A DNA stretch of 20,434 nt from a virus, in the IMG/VR virus record IMGVR_UViG_3300045539_000179, positions 1 to 20,434 of that record; one strand, written 5' to 3'. The first letter of the stretch is position 1. The number at the start of each line of letters is the position of its first letter. Positions 6,013-13,090 of the stretch are shown here, piece after piece. Below the pieces are notes generated by a model. That model worked only from the letters and a program-made list of their open reading frames with translations. It did no database searches and was not told the DNA's origin. The position numbers and the translations under genes are program-made.

Positions 6013-7158
6013 TTAATCTTCAACTTCATCTTTTGAAATAATTTCAGTTGTTTTTATTTCAACATCAGCATCTTCTGGAACACCTAATTTAGATAATAAA
6101 AATATTTTATTTTCTTTTTTATATTCCTCAACGCTATCAACTGAAATAAATTTATGTACAGTACTAATTATTTTATTTTCAGTGCTTACACCAGTAATAT
6201 GATTTTTAATACATTTAGCTTTTACTTCAATACCATATTGGTAACTATATTTTACACCTTTATATGTACATTCGGCATAAAGTTTTTTTGTACCATGTGT
6301 TAATTGTCCACCAAGCAAAAAAATTGCTCTTGCACTATAAAAAAAACTTTCACCACCCTTCATCTTAATACCACTGCCATTCATATTATCTAGCCAGATT
6401 TTATTCACAACTAGCACAGTATTAGTGTGTTGTCTATTCATTTTTCTAGATGCTGGTATTCTATAATTTAACATTGATTTAAATTGTGCTTCATAAGCAG
6501 CAGCAGCAAACATGTTATTTCTAGAACCTAATGCACTTTTTTCATCAGCAAGAACACCGATAGAATCTAATGCAAATAATAATGGATAATCTAAATTACC
6601 ATCTTCTTGTTCATCAAGTAAATGATTCATACAAGCAGCTAAACCTTCAATTGTTGGTTCTTTTAATTTATTATTACGTTTTTTATCATAATTATCTAAT
6701 ATATATTGTGAATTTATATATAAAAAAAATCCATCATAACCATTTATTTCACCAGTTTCTTCATCACAAATTTCTTCAAATTCCATACCCATTAATTTTG
6801 CACGTTCAAATGAAAAATTATTTTCAAGGTCAATAATTACAGGTAGTATACCTTTTTTTTGTGAACCAACAATTGCTTCCATCACTAATGTTGATTTTCC
6901 AACACTTGAAAACCCTGCTACAATAGAAACATAACCGATAGCTATCCCTAATCCTGTTGCTTCTTCAAATGCTGGTGAAACTCTAATATAATCTAATGAT
7001 TTATCTTTAACTTCATCATTTAAATTATTTTTTTGTTTAAAATCATTCAAACTAAATGTTTTTTTAGCCATTGGTGCTTTTCTTGTTGGAACATTCTTAT
7101 CTTCCACTGAATTTTCGATATTACTATCTACTGATTCTTTTATTACTGGTTTTTTCAT
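6013..7158 (-). CDS. uvsX: UvsX-like RecA-family recombinase
   Basis: A 381-residue RecA-fold ATPase. Walker A is GFSSVGKST (82-90), a conserved acidic segment is IIDLENNFSFERAKLMG (about 108-124), and Walker B is LLFALDSIGVLADEKSA (about 193-209). A basic loop region (ASRKMNRQHTNTVLVVNK) is followed by GGESFFYSARAIFLL (268-282), as in phage UvsX proteins. It would form filaments on single-stranded DNA, catalyse strand exchange and support recombination-dependent replication with the SSB and helicase encoded nearby. Length is close to T4 UvsX. A low-complexity N-terminus of about 50 residues precedes the core. It lies downstream of the SSB gene in the same direction, separated by two hairpins, and ends at a strong terminator. 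Confidence 0.88.
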   Translation of the reverse strand: MKKPVIKESVDSNIENSVEDKNVPTRKAPMAKKTFSLNDFKQKNNLNDEVKDKSLDYIRVSPAFEEATGLGIAIGYVSIVAGFSSVGKSTLVMEAIVGSQKKGILPVIIDLENNFSFERAKLMGMEFEEICDEETGEINGYDGFFLYINSQYILDNYDKKRNNKLKEPTIEGLAACMNHLLDEQEDGNLDYPLLFALDSIGVLADEKSALGSRNNMFAAAAYEAQFKSMLNYRIPASRKMNRQHTNTVLVVNKIWLDNMNGSGIKMKGGESFFYSARAIFLLGGQLTHGTKKLYAECTYKGVKYSYQYGIEVKAKCIKNHITGVSTENKIISTVHKFISVDSVEEYKKENKIFLLSKLGVPEDADVEIKTTEIISKDEVED

Positions 7159-7193
7159 TTTTATTTTTTTATTTAAAAGGTTTATTTTTTATT

Positions 7194-7219
7194 ATATTCC
7201 ATATTCCGATATGGAATAT
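7194..7219 (-). other. Perfect 11-bp hairpin between the SSB gene and uvsX
   Basis: ATATTCCATAT pairs perfectly with ATATGGAATAT around a four-base TCCG loop (+ strand reading). No T-run follows on the minus strand, so it does not look like a terminator. It may be an mRNA processing or stability element, or a protein-binding site ahead of uvsX. Confidence 0.6.
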
Positions 7220-7230
7220 TCTTAAAACTA

Positions 7231-7283
7231 TAAAGTCACCAAAACAATATAATCTTACAGGATTAAAAGTTAAGGTGACTTAT
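7231..7283 (-). terminator. Possible terminator or processing stem after the SSB gene
   Basis: AAGTCACC (7233-7240) pairs with GGTGACTT (7274-7281). The 33-base loop contains a minor stem, AATC/GATT. On the minus strand it is followed by TATAGTTTT. The long loop makes strong termination doubtful; partial termination would let SSB be made in excess over UvsX. Confidence 0.45.
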
Positions 7284-7296
7284 ATTTTTTATTTAT

Positions 7297-8202
7297 TTAG
7301 AATGGCATATCATCATCATCACCAATACTTGCAATTTTCTCTGCATTTGTTTTTGGTTTTGATGTTTTAGGCTCTTCTTTTGGAACGCCTACTTTTTTTG
7401 ACCATTCATCGTCACTTAAAATTTCTGGTTCAGAACCTTCTTCTTCATATACTACATTACTAGGTGTTGTTGTTGTTTGTTCAGATTGTGTTGGTAATTT
7501 GTAATTGATATTACCTAGATTTGGTAGAATATCTTTTTCAATTACATCTAAATAAAACTGTTGATGTTTTTTGTGGTTTTTAATTTCAACTTCTTCACCA
7601 TCAACAGTTTTCTTAATCATTGTTGGTGGAACATCAGTTTTGAAATCATATTTCCAAGATGCTTTTGTTTTATCTTCACCACCATCTTTTGGTGCTGCAA
7701 ATCTAAAAAAGTCTTTTGAACCACTAACCCAGTCTTTATCATGTCTTAATGTAAGATTGAAGTTAATTTCTGTTTTACCGTTTTTTTGTGATTCATTTTT
7801 AATAATAGATAGTTTAATTAAACCATATGTTTTAATATTAGCTAAACTATTTAACATTGTACTTACCATACTGTTTACTCTACCTTCATTGTTTGTAAAT
7901 GGTAATTGTAGTATATAATTTTCATTATCATCATCTGTAAATGAAAATTTAACATTTGGTGCTGGAATAATCTTTCCTGTTGAATCTTTGTAAGTTGCTT
8001 CCGTATCAACTTTAATATCAAGTAGATAACCATGAAATGGTAGTGGATAGTTAGTAGCATTTTTCATTAAGATAGGTACATATTTACCATCTATTTTTTC
8101 TGACAATTGGAAGAATTTTCCAAGGATAGTATCTCCTTGTTTTTCGGAGATAACTTTTAACCATTTTACTGGTTTTGCGGTGTTTTGTGTTTCAAATCCC
8201 AT
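7297..8202 (-). CDS. Single-stranded DNA-binding protein, gp32-like role
   Basis: A 301-residue protein with a beta-rich, OB-fold-like body (about residues 10-180), an aromatic and basic surface segment (TLRHDKDWVSGSKDFFRFAAP) and a disordered, acidic, Thr/Pro/Lys-rich C-terminus ending GDDDDMPF. The tail resembles the acidic hydrophobic tip of bacterial SSB proteins (DDDIPF), which recruits partner proteins. T4 gp32 has the same length and the same genomic company (uvsX, helicase), but the zinc-binding motif of T4 gp32 is not seen. It should coat single-stranded DNA at the fork and in recombination. A good Bacteroidetes-type promoter lies about 50 bases upstream (8253-8283). Start at 8202 is preceded by an A/T-rich leader without a Shine-Dalgarno sequence. 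Confidence 0.78.
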   Translation of the reverse strand: MGFETQNTAKPVKWLKVISEKQGDTILGKFFQLSEKIDGKYVPILMKNATNYPLPFHGYLLDIKVDTEATYKDSTGKIIPAPNVKFSFTDDDNENYILQLPFTNNEGRVNSMVSTMLNSLANIKTYGLIKLSIIKNESQKNGKTEINFNLTLRHDKDWVSGSKDFFRFAAPKDGGEDKTKASWKYDFKTDVPPTMIKKTVDGEEVEIKNHKKHQQFYLDVIEKDILPNLGNINYKLPTQSEQTTTTPSNVVYEEEGSEPEILSDDEWSKKVGVPKEEPKTSKPKTNAEKIASIGDDDDMPF

Positions 8203-8522
8203 AATTTTAATTTAATTTTGATTTATTTTTATTCACTATTAGTTTACTATAACAAAGGTAACGTTAAAATTAATATAAACAAATATTTTGTTTACTTATT
8301 TATTATAAATAGTCAAAAAATATTATTTAACTACATTCAATAATGAAAATTATACAAATGTAATAATAGCACTTAATAAAATAGAACATTTAAAAACAAT
8401 GAAAATTATTAATGATTTAGAAGAAATTATATTAAATGTAAGTAGTTATAAATTTATTTCAGATACAGAAATGAAAATTGAACTTTTATATGCAACTGTT
8501 GTTCCTAAATTTTTCATATTAT
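8203..8522. other. Intergenic region between DUF2828 and SSB genes
   Basis: These 320 bases hold the SSB promoter at the left side. On the + strand a frame without an ATG until 8399 is open from about 8308 to 8596 (LTTFNNENYTNVIIALNKIEHLKTMKIINDLEEIILN...). It looks partly coding, but it runs antisense into the DUF2828 gene and has no clear start or natural end, so it may be a gene remnant. I see no clear terminator for DUF2828 here. Confidence 0.3.
8253..8283 (-). promoter_or_regulatory. Bacteroidetes-type promoter for the SSB gene
   Basis: On the minus strand, TTTG (8283-8280) is followed after 19 bases by TACCTTTG (8260-8253), an exact match to the TTTG-N-TANNTTTG pattern used by the primary sigma factor of Bacteroidetes. 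The transcript would start near 8247, giving a leader of about 45 bases before the SSB start codon. Confidence 0.7.
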
Positions 8523-9914
8523 TTATTTTAAAATTTCACTTATTAAATTATATCTTTCATTATTTAATGTTGTTAACATTATTCCTTGTGGAGTGAAATC
8601 ACCACCAGATAACAAACTTTGTATTATTGAAGGTGATGCACCGCTAACCAATGCTACATCTTTTGATTTTGTTGTAGTTGGTATATTTCCTACTCTACCA
8701 TTAACATTCCAGAAACATAATTTAGGTGCAATATAACCTTTTTCATTAAACTTTATATTTATATCATCATAAATGAAATTATTTCTAGTACATTCATTAA
8801 ATTCCATATCTGAAATAATTAATAATGTTGTAGGTAAATCTTCTTGTTTTACATTTTGTGCGATAGCATAATCTAATATTAAATTATAAGTTTTTTCAAT
8901 ATCAGTTGAACCTCCCCAGTGTGCATTAATTAATGAATTAAATTTTTCTATAATATCACCTTTTAGATGTTCAATAGTTGGTGTTGTACTGAATGTTAAT
9001 ACAGTATCTTTAAAAGCACTATTATTACGTTCAGAAAGATATACTCCTAATGATATTGATATATCCATAGGTAAGCCGTTCATTGAACCAGATACATCAC
9101 ATACAGGTAGAAATGATTCTTTACTATCTTTAATGTAATTAGGTAAATTTTCCCATTGTACTTTAATGGCATCTAATTCATTAGTGTTATAATTACTTTC
9201 TTTATATTTTTGATATAATTGATATGGGAATATTGCTGATGCATTAACCTTTACTTCACCATTTTTAGCTGCTTCAATAAAAGCACTAAATCTTGTTTCA
9301 TCAAATTTATAGAATACTTTTGAGTTTCTTTTAAAAGAAAGTGATGGAACTTGTGAATAATTTATTGAATCAAAGTTTTTTGAACATATTTTTTGTTCAA
9401 TACCATTTTTTGATAATTCAACTAATATTTTTCTTAATTCCTTTGGGGTTGTAGATAATTCTTTAAATAAGTTATTAAATACAGGTCCTTTTCTTGGTAA
9501 CCATTTTGCTAATAATATATTTTTTTCGTCTATTAATTGTTTACGAATATATTTAAAATCAATATTTTTTAAATTTTCATCTTTAATATAATCTTTCCAA
9601 TAACCATATTCTGGTATTAGAACACTTATTTTTTTATATAAATCATTATTAATGATTGAAATGTGATTTAATATGATATTAAAAAATCTTCTTTCACCAA
9701 TACCACCTCTAATATCTCTTGACCAGAATAATAATTTCATCGCTAAAATATTATCAGATGCATAAGCTTCATCAAATAAATTTGTTATATCTCTTTCTGA
9801 GATGTTTCTAGATGCTCCTGCGATAAAAAATAAATCAACTAATTTATCAGTTGAAGATTTTAATGTTAAAGCACCGTTATTAGTTGTTGTAACGTTTGTA
9901 AGAAAATTTTTCAT
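8523..9914 (-). CDS. DUF2828 protein: helical repeat region plus von Willebrand A domain (TROVE/Ro60-like architecture)
   Basis: A 463-residue protein. The N-terminal region carries DUF2828 hallmarks: TTNNGALTLKSSTDKLVDLFF (about 10-30), the motif RDIRGGIGERRFF (66-78) and PEYGYWKDY (101-109). The C-terminal half is a von Willebrand A domain with a complete metal-ion site: DVSGS (273-277), Thr337 in HWGGSTD and Asp369 in IISDMEF. FWNVNGR and VALVSGASPSIIQSLLSGG follow near the end. Ro60/TROVE RNA-binding proteins share this layout of helical repeats followed by a vWA domain; a direct RNA-binding role here is inferred. The gene lies between the sigma factor and SSB genes and has a leader of more than 200 bases containing its own promoter and a structured RNA (9945-10118). 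The protein seems complete. Confidence 0.82.
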   Translation of the reverse strand: MKNFLTNVTTTNNGALTLKSSTDKLVDLFFIAGASRNISERDITNLFDEAYASDNILAMKLLFWSRDIRGGIGERRFFNIILNHISIINNDLYKKISVLIPEYGYWKDYIKDENLKNIDFKYIRKQLIDEKNILLAKWLPRKGPVFNNLFKELSTTPKELRKILVELSKNGIEQKICSKNFDSINYSQVPSLSFKRNSKVFYKFDETRFSAFIEAAKNGEVKVNASAIFPYQLYQKYKESNYNTNELDAIKVQWENLPNYIKDSKESFLPVCDVSGSMNGLPMDISISLGVYLSERNNSAFKDTVLTFSTTPTIEHLKGDIIEKFNSLINAHWGGSTDIEKTYNLILDYAIAQNVKQEDLPTTLLIISDMEFNECTRNNFIYDDINIKFNEKGYIAPKLCFWNVNGRVGNIPTTTKSKDVALVSGASPSIIQSLLSGGDFTPQGIMLTTLNNERYNLISEILK

Positions 9915-9944
9915 AATATATTTTTTTTTATAATTTTTTGTTAA

Positions 9945-10118
9945 ATAAAAAAATAAACTAACAACCAGGTTTCATTTTTTTTCTTAGCATAGAGAGTTTG
10001 ATTGCTGAAAAAACCTTTTGTTATTAGTTTATTTTACTTTTATATTAATTAACAGATTGTGGTTTATATATCCATTTATATGTTTGAGTTGCAGAATACA
10101 ACCTTTAATAATTAATAT
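9945..10118 (-). ncRNA. Two-module structured RNA upstream of the DUF2828 gene
   Basis: Module 1 is closed by a perfect 14-bp inverted repeat, 10109-10122 with 10038-10051. About four of these pairs lie upstream of the predicted RNA start. Its interior holds small stems such as GTTG/CAAC and ATATA/TATAT. Module 2 is closed by 14 bp (9952-9965 with 10020-10033, one G-U pair) stacked on 6 bp AGGTTT/AAACCT (9967-9972 with 10011-10016), with a short AGCA/TGCT stem inside. On the minus strand module 2 runs into a T-rich tract (9951-9943), so it can act as a terminator. A promoter at 10123-10154 would start the RNA inside the first stem. It may be a separate small RNA of about 175 bases or an attenuating leader of the DUF2828 mRNA. 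Confidence 0.55.
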
Positions 10119-10122
10119 AAAA

Positions 10123-10154
10123 CAAATGTAAATAATAAAATTAATAAATCCAAA
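10123..10154 (-). promoter_or_regulatory. Bacteroidetes-type promoter for the structured RNA / DUF2828 gene
   Basis: On the minus strand, TTTG (10154-10151) is followed after 20 bases by TACATTTG (10130-10123), matching the TTTG-N-TANNTTTG pattern. It starts about 20 bases after the sigma factor stop codon, and the predicted start (about 10118-10116) falls at the 5' arm of the first long stem. Confidence 0.62.
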
Positions 10155-10172
10155 TATATTTCATTATTTATT

Positions 10173-10964
10173 TTAACCTATAATATCTTTTTTAACCATA
10201 AAGTAAAGACTTTTAAATTTCATAATTGATTTTCTAATATCTTTTGTATCAAGTCTTGTTTGTTCTTTAAGAATATAGAATATTTTATTTTTGGTGTAAA
10301 TGTTTGATGTTTTTTGTTTTTTAAGTTTACCTCTTTTGGTGTACTCTAATTTTTCATCATTTTCTTCATAGAAGAAGTATTCATAATTCATTAAAATAAG
10401 TATTATTGATTCTGCTACTTTAACATCATCATCTCTTAATGATTTATTAGTTTTAATTTCCTTTTTAAGAGCCTCTACGGTGTTATTAACAATTTTATCT
10501 AGTACATCAGCTTCACTAAACATATTGTCGTCTATATACGCTTTATCTTTGATTTGTTGTTCAATATAATCTAAGTTATATTGTCCGATATCATCATTAA
10601 TAGATTCTTTTTTATTTGCTTGTAATGAATGTGTTTTGTAATAATTATTACAAATAGTACCTAGATATGAGAATGCTTTAACATTTTTACCATCCTTTCC
10701 TATTTTTGTATAGTCAAATCCTTGAATTGCATTATATACTTGTATGTATGCTCTTGCTTCTAATTCATCTATACCACAGCTACCTACGTATCTAGGATAT
10801 TTTTGAAGTAAACCTTTTACTAATTTTTCAATAGGTTCGTGAAGGTATTTTGTATATATGTAATTTTTTTCATCAGTATTTGTTGATGATAAATATTCGA
10901 TAACAGCTTTTTCTTCTTTTTCTCCGAAGTAATTTTCTTTATCAGGTTTTTTTGTTTTGGACAT
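10173..10964 (-). CDS. Late transcription sigma factor, T4 gp55-like
   Basis: A 263-residue basic protein. The segment GIDELEARAYIQVYNAIQGFDYTKIGKDGKNVKAFSYLGTICNNYYKTHSLQANKKE (in outline, residues 64-120) matches sigma region 2: a core-binding helix followed by the aromatic, basic stretch that melts the -10 region. The C-terminal half is helical and Lys-rich. No complete region 4 is evident, as in gp55, which relies on a sliding clamp and co-activator. It would direct host RNA polymerase to phage late promoters. The gene stands alone between long AT-rich intergenic regions. A divergent host-like group of sigma factors is the alternative, but phage context favours a late factor. Confidence 0.75.
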   Translation of the reverse strand: MSKTKKPDKENYFGEKEEKAVIEYLSSTNTDEKNYIYTKYLHEPIEKLVKGLLQKYPRYVGSCGIDELEARAYIQVYNAIQGFDYTKIGKDGKNVKAFSYLGTICNNYYKTHSLQANKKESINDDIGQYNLDYIEQQIKDKAYIDDNMFSEADVLDKIVNNTVEALKKEIKTNKSLRDDDVKVAESIILILMNYEYFFYEENDEKLEYTKRGKLKKQKTSNIYTKNKIFYILKEQTRLDTKDIRKSIMKFKSLYFMVKKDIIG

Positions 10965-11116
10965 TTATATAGTAATCATATAAAAAAAATTAGGTTAAAA
11001 AATACTTTAAAACTATATTTTATTTAAAATAATTTAAAAATATTTAAAAATGTTGAAACAATAATGTAAAATTAATTTAAAATAATTAAAAGTATTATTT
11101 TCTTTTTTAATGTATC

Positions 11117-11172
11117 TAAAAATAAGTAAAATAATTGAATAATCCTAATAATAATCCAATTATTTTACTTAT
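11117..11172 (-). terminator. Terminator after the glycosyltransferase operon
   Basis: A perfect 16-bp inverted repeat, 11122-11137 with 11157-11172 (ATAAGTAAAATAATTG and its complement), around a 19-base loop holding a direct repeat of AATAATCC. On the minus strand the stem is followed by TTTTTAG. It lies 11 bases past the last gene of the operon. Confidence 0.75.
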
Positions 11173-11182
11173 ATATTTATAT

Positions 11183-11980
11183 TTAACTTAAAACGTATTC
11201 TACTTTTCTTTCGTCAGTAAAATAATATTCATTTTTCGCTGTTTCATACCAGAATGTAACTTCTTCTTGTGTAATACCACGTTTATTTAGTGTATCTAAA
11301 TAAGAACCTTCTCTATTATTTCTATGTAGTAACCCAATTTTAGGTATTGTAAAAATAATTTGGTCATTAAATGTTGCTCTTAGTAAATATTCATATATAA
11401 AACTAATACTTAATGATTTTTTAAATCCATTAATAATATTAAAATCTTCTGTTTTGTACATACCACCTGTAACCATTAGTAATGTTAATTTATCTAACAT
11501 TTTATTTGTAATTACACCAATTTTACCATCTTGATAAAAACCTTTTGAGAATGGTTCTGTATCAGTAAATTTCATAAAATTATCTTTATTATCGGTCTCT
11601 ACAATAATAGGTAAAAATAATGATACATTTGTATACGCTTTTGAATATAAATTATAATTTTTTAAAGCATTATCACTTAATTCATCATCAAGTTCAAGTG
11701 GTATAAAATATTCTGTATCGCATTTTTCTTTTGCGAAGAAATTAATTTGTGAACTATAATCAGTATCACCTTTATTGATAATAACATTTAGGTTATATTT
11801 TTTTACTAAATCATTAATATCGTATTCTTTTAATTCTTTTGTGATAACAATATTAATTGAATTTGGTGCAAATTTATTTTTATCAATTGATTCTAATGCT
11901 TTTTCAAGAAAAACTTTATCATCTTTTGTAAGTTCATTAATTGGGATTACAATTGAGATATTTTCTAAAATTTCTTTCAT
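11183..11980 (-). CDS. Family 2-type glycosyltransferase (GT-A fold)
   Basis: A 265-residue protein. The N-terminus ISIVIPINELTKDDKVFLEKALESI (about 8-32) is the first beta-strand and helix of GT-A glycosyltransferases. FIPLELDDELSDNALKN (about 92-108) carries the acidic site in the DxD position, and TGGMYKTEDFNIINGF (about 171-186) is the typical acceptor-side segment. It would transfer a sugar from a nucleotide sugar to a phage or host acceptor. Next to it is a GT-B type enzyme transcribed in the same direction, so the two may act in sequence, for instance on virion proteins, cell-surface glycans or modified DNA bases; the sequence does not decide which. It is the last gene of the operon, 38 bases after the previous gene and just before a strong terminator. 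Confidence 0.75.
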   Translation of the reverse strand: MKEILENISIVIPINELTKDDKVFLEKALESIDKNKFAPNSINIVITKELKEYDINDLVKKYNLNVIINKGDTDYSSQINFFAKEKCDTEYFIPLELDDELSDNALKNYNLYSKAYTNVSLFLPIIVETDNKDNFMKFTDTEPFSKGFYQDGKIGVITNKMLDKLTLLMVTGGMYKTEDFNIINGFKKSLSISFIYEYLLRATFNDQIIFTIPKIGLLHRNNREGSYLDTLNKRGITQEEVTFWYETAKNEYYFTDERKVEYVLS

Positions 11981-12018
11981 TTTGTATATTTATTTTATTA
12001 TTTATTTTATTAGTTTTA

Positions 12019-13083
12019 TTATACAGTTTCAGTTGGTTTAACTGGTTCAAGGTATCTGTTAAACTCATTAACTCTTTTATTAAAAAAGTATTGATAAGTT
12101 TCTTCAATTGATTTGTTTGAATTTTCAATACTATATTTTGAAGCAGTTTGTTTCATTTCATCATAGAATGAATCTTCAATTTTATCTTGAATAAAATCTT
12201 CAACAAAATTTGCAATTAATGTTGGCATTTGAAGGATATCATTTGTCCAATAACCATTTTTTTCTGTAATATATTCTGGTCTTAAATCAGGAATAAACCC
12301 AATTGGTACTGAACCACATTTCATTGCTTCGATTGGGGTTGTACCAAGACTAGCAATTCTATCAATCCATAATGTTGCAGCTGATTTTGACATTTTCTCA
12401 GCAAATTCTGTTCTTTTTGTTGGTCTTAAATCTTCAAAAGAAACAAATCTATAATGTGGATATTTAAGATAGAACATTTTTAAAACCTTACTAGCTTCTT
12501 GTGGGTTTCTAGCAAGGAAAGAAATAATTAAATCTTTTGGTTTGTTAGAACTTTTGAAATATTCAGGGATACCTATTGTGTAATTTTTTACATCATAGTT
12601 TTGTGACATATTTGTTTTAACAAATTCAGTTAAATTTTCATTTGTTGTAATTACATTAACAATACCGTATTTATCACCCCATTGTTCACCAGGCATTAAA
12701 CCTTTTAATCCATTTTCATATGATTGTAATAAAACTACTTTACCACAATTTAATTGTGTAATTTGTTCCATTACATTTGTGAAAATTTCAGGGATAATTA
12801 AAAAATCTTCAACAGAAATATTGAAATTAGCTTTTGATGAAACATGTGGTAACACTTTTAAATCATCATCTAACCATTCTGGTACAGTATATTCATCGGT
12901 ATCGGTTAAAATTTTTGCATCATATCCTAAACCTTTAAGTACTTTAACATGGTTATAAATTTCAATAACAGATGCACAAGCAGCATCAGGTTGAATCATA
13001 AAGAACATTATTTTAAAATTTTTATTTAAAATATTTTCTTTTGATAATTTAATTTTTTCTAATTTTTCATTTAATTCACTCAT
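12019..13083 (-). CDS. Family 4-like glycosyltransferase (GT-B fold)
   Basis: A 354-residue protein with two Rossmann-like halves. The N-terminal half has FMIQPDAACASVIEIYNHVKVLKGLGYDAKILTD (about 28-61), and the C-terminal half has LIISFLARNPQEASKVLKMF (about 185-204). LGTTPIEAMKCGSVPIGF (about 246-263) is the family 4 donor-binding signature in which Glu of PIEAM contacts the nucleotide sugar. It probably acts with the GT-A enzyme encoded next. The first 20 residues are a charged helix. The gap to the gene upstream is seven bases, consistent with one transcript from the promoter at 14926-14960. Confidence 0.78.
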   Translation of the reverse strand: MSELNEKLEKIKLSKENILNKNFKIMFFMIQPDAACASVIEIYNHVKVLKGLGYDAKILTDTDEYTVPEWLDDDLKVLPHVSSKANFNISVEDFLIIPEIFTNVMEQITQLNCGKVVLLQSYENGLKGLMPGEQWGDKYGIVNVITTNENLTEFVKTNMSQNYDVKNYTIGIPEYFKSSNKPKDLIISFLARNPQEASKVLKMFYLKYPHYRFVSFEDLRPTKRTEFAEKMSKSAATLWIDRIASLGTTPIEAMKCGSVPIGFIPDLRPEYITEKNGYWTNDILQMPTLIANFVEDFIQDKIEDSFYDEMKQTASKYSIENSNKSIEETYQYFFNKRVNEFNRYLEPVKPTETV

Positions 13084-13090
13084 TTTTTAT

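Noticed and set aside
6570-6836. + strand frames inside uvsX, SSB and the glycosyltransferase genes
   Set aside because: They are shadows of well-supported minus-strand genes, with unnatural His/Leu/Tyr-rich composition.
8351-8390. A second TACATTTG (minus strand, 8362-8355) as a promoter
   Set aside because: There is no TTTG at the right distance upstream, and the match is short for AT-rich DNA.
11100-11172. TCCTAATA near 11142 as a third copy of the two-box promoter
   Set aside because: The second box is missing at the fixed distance, and the bases lie in the loop of a terminator.
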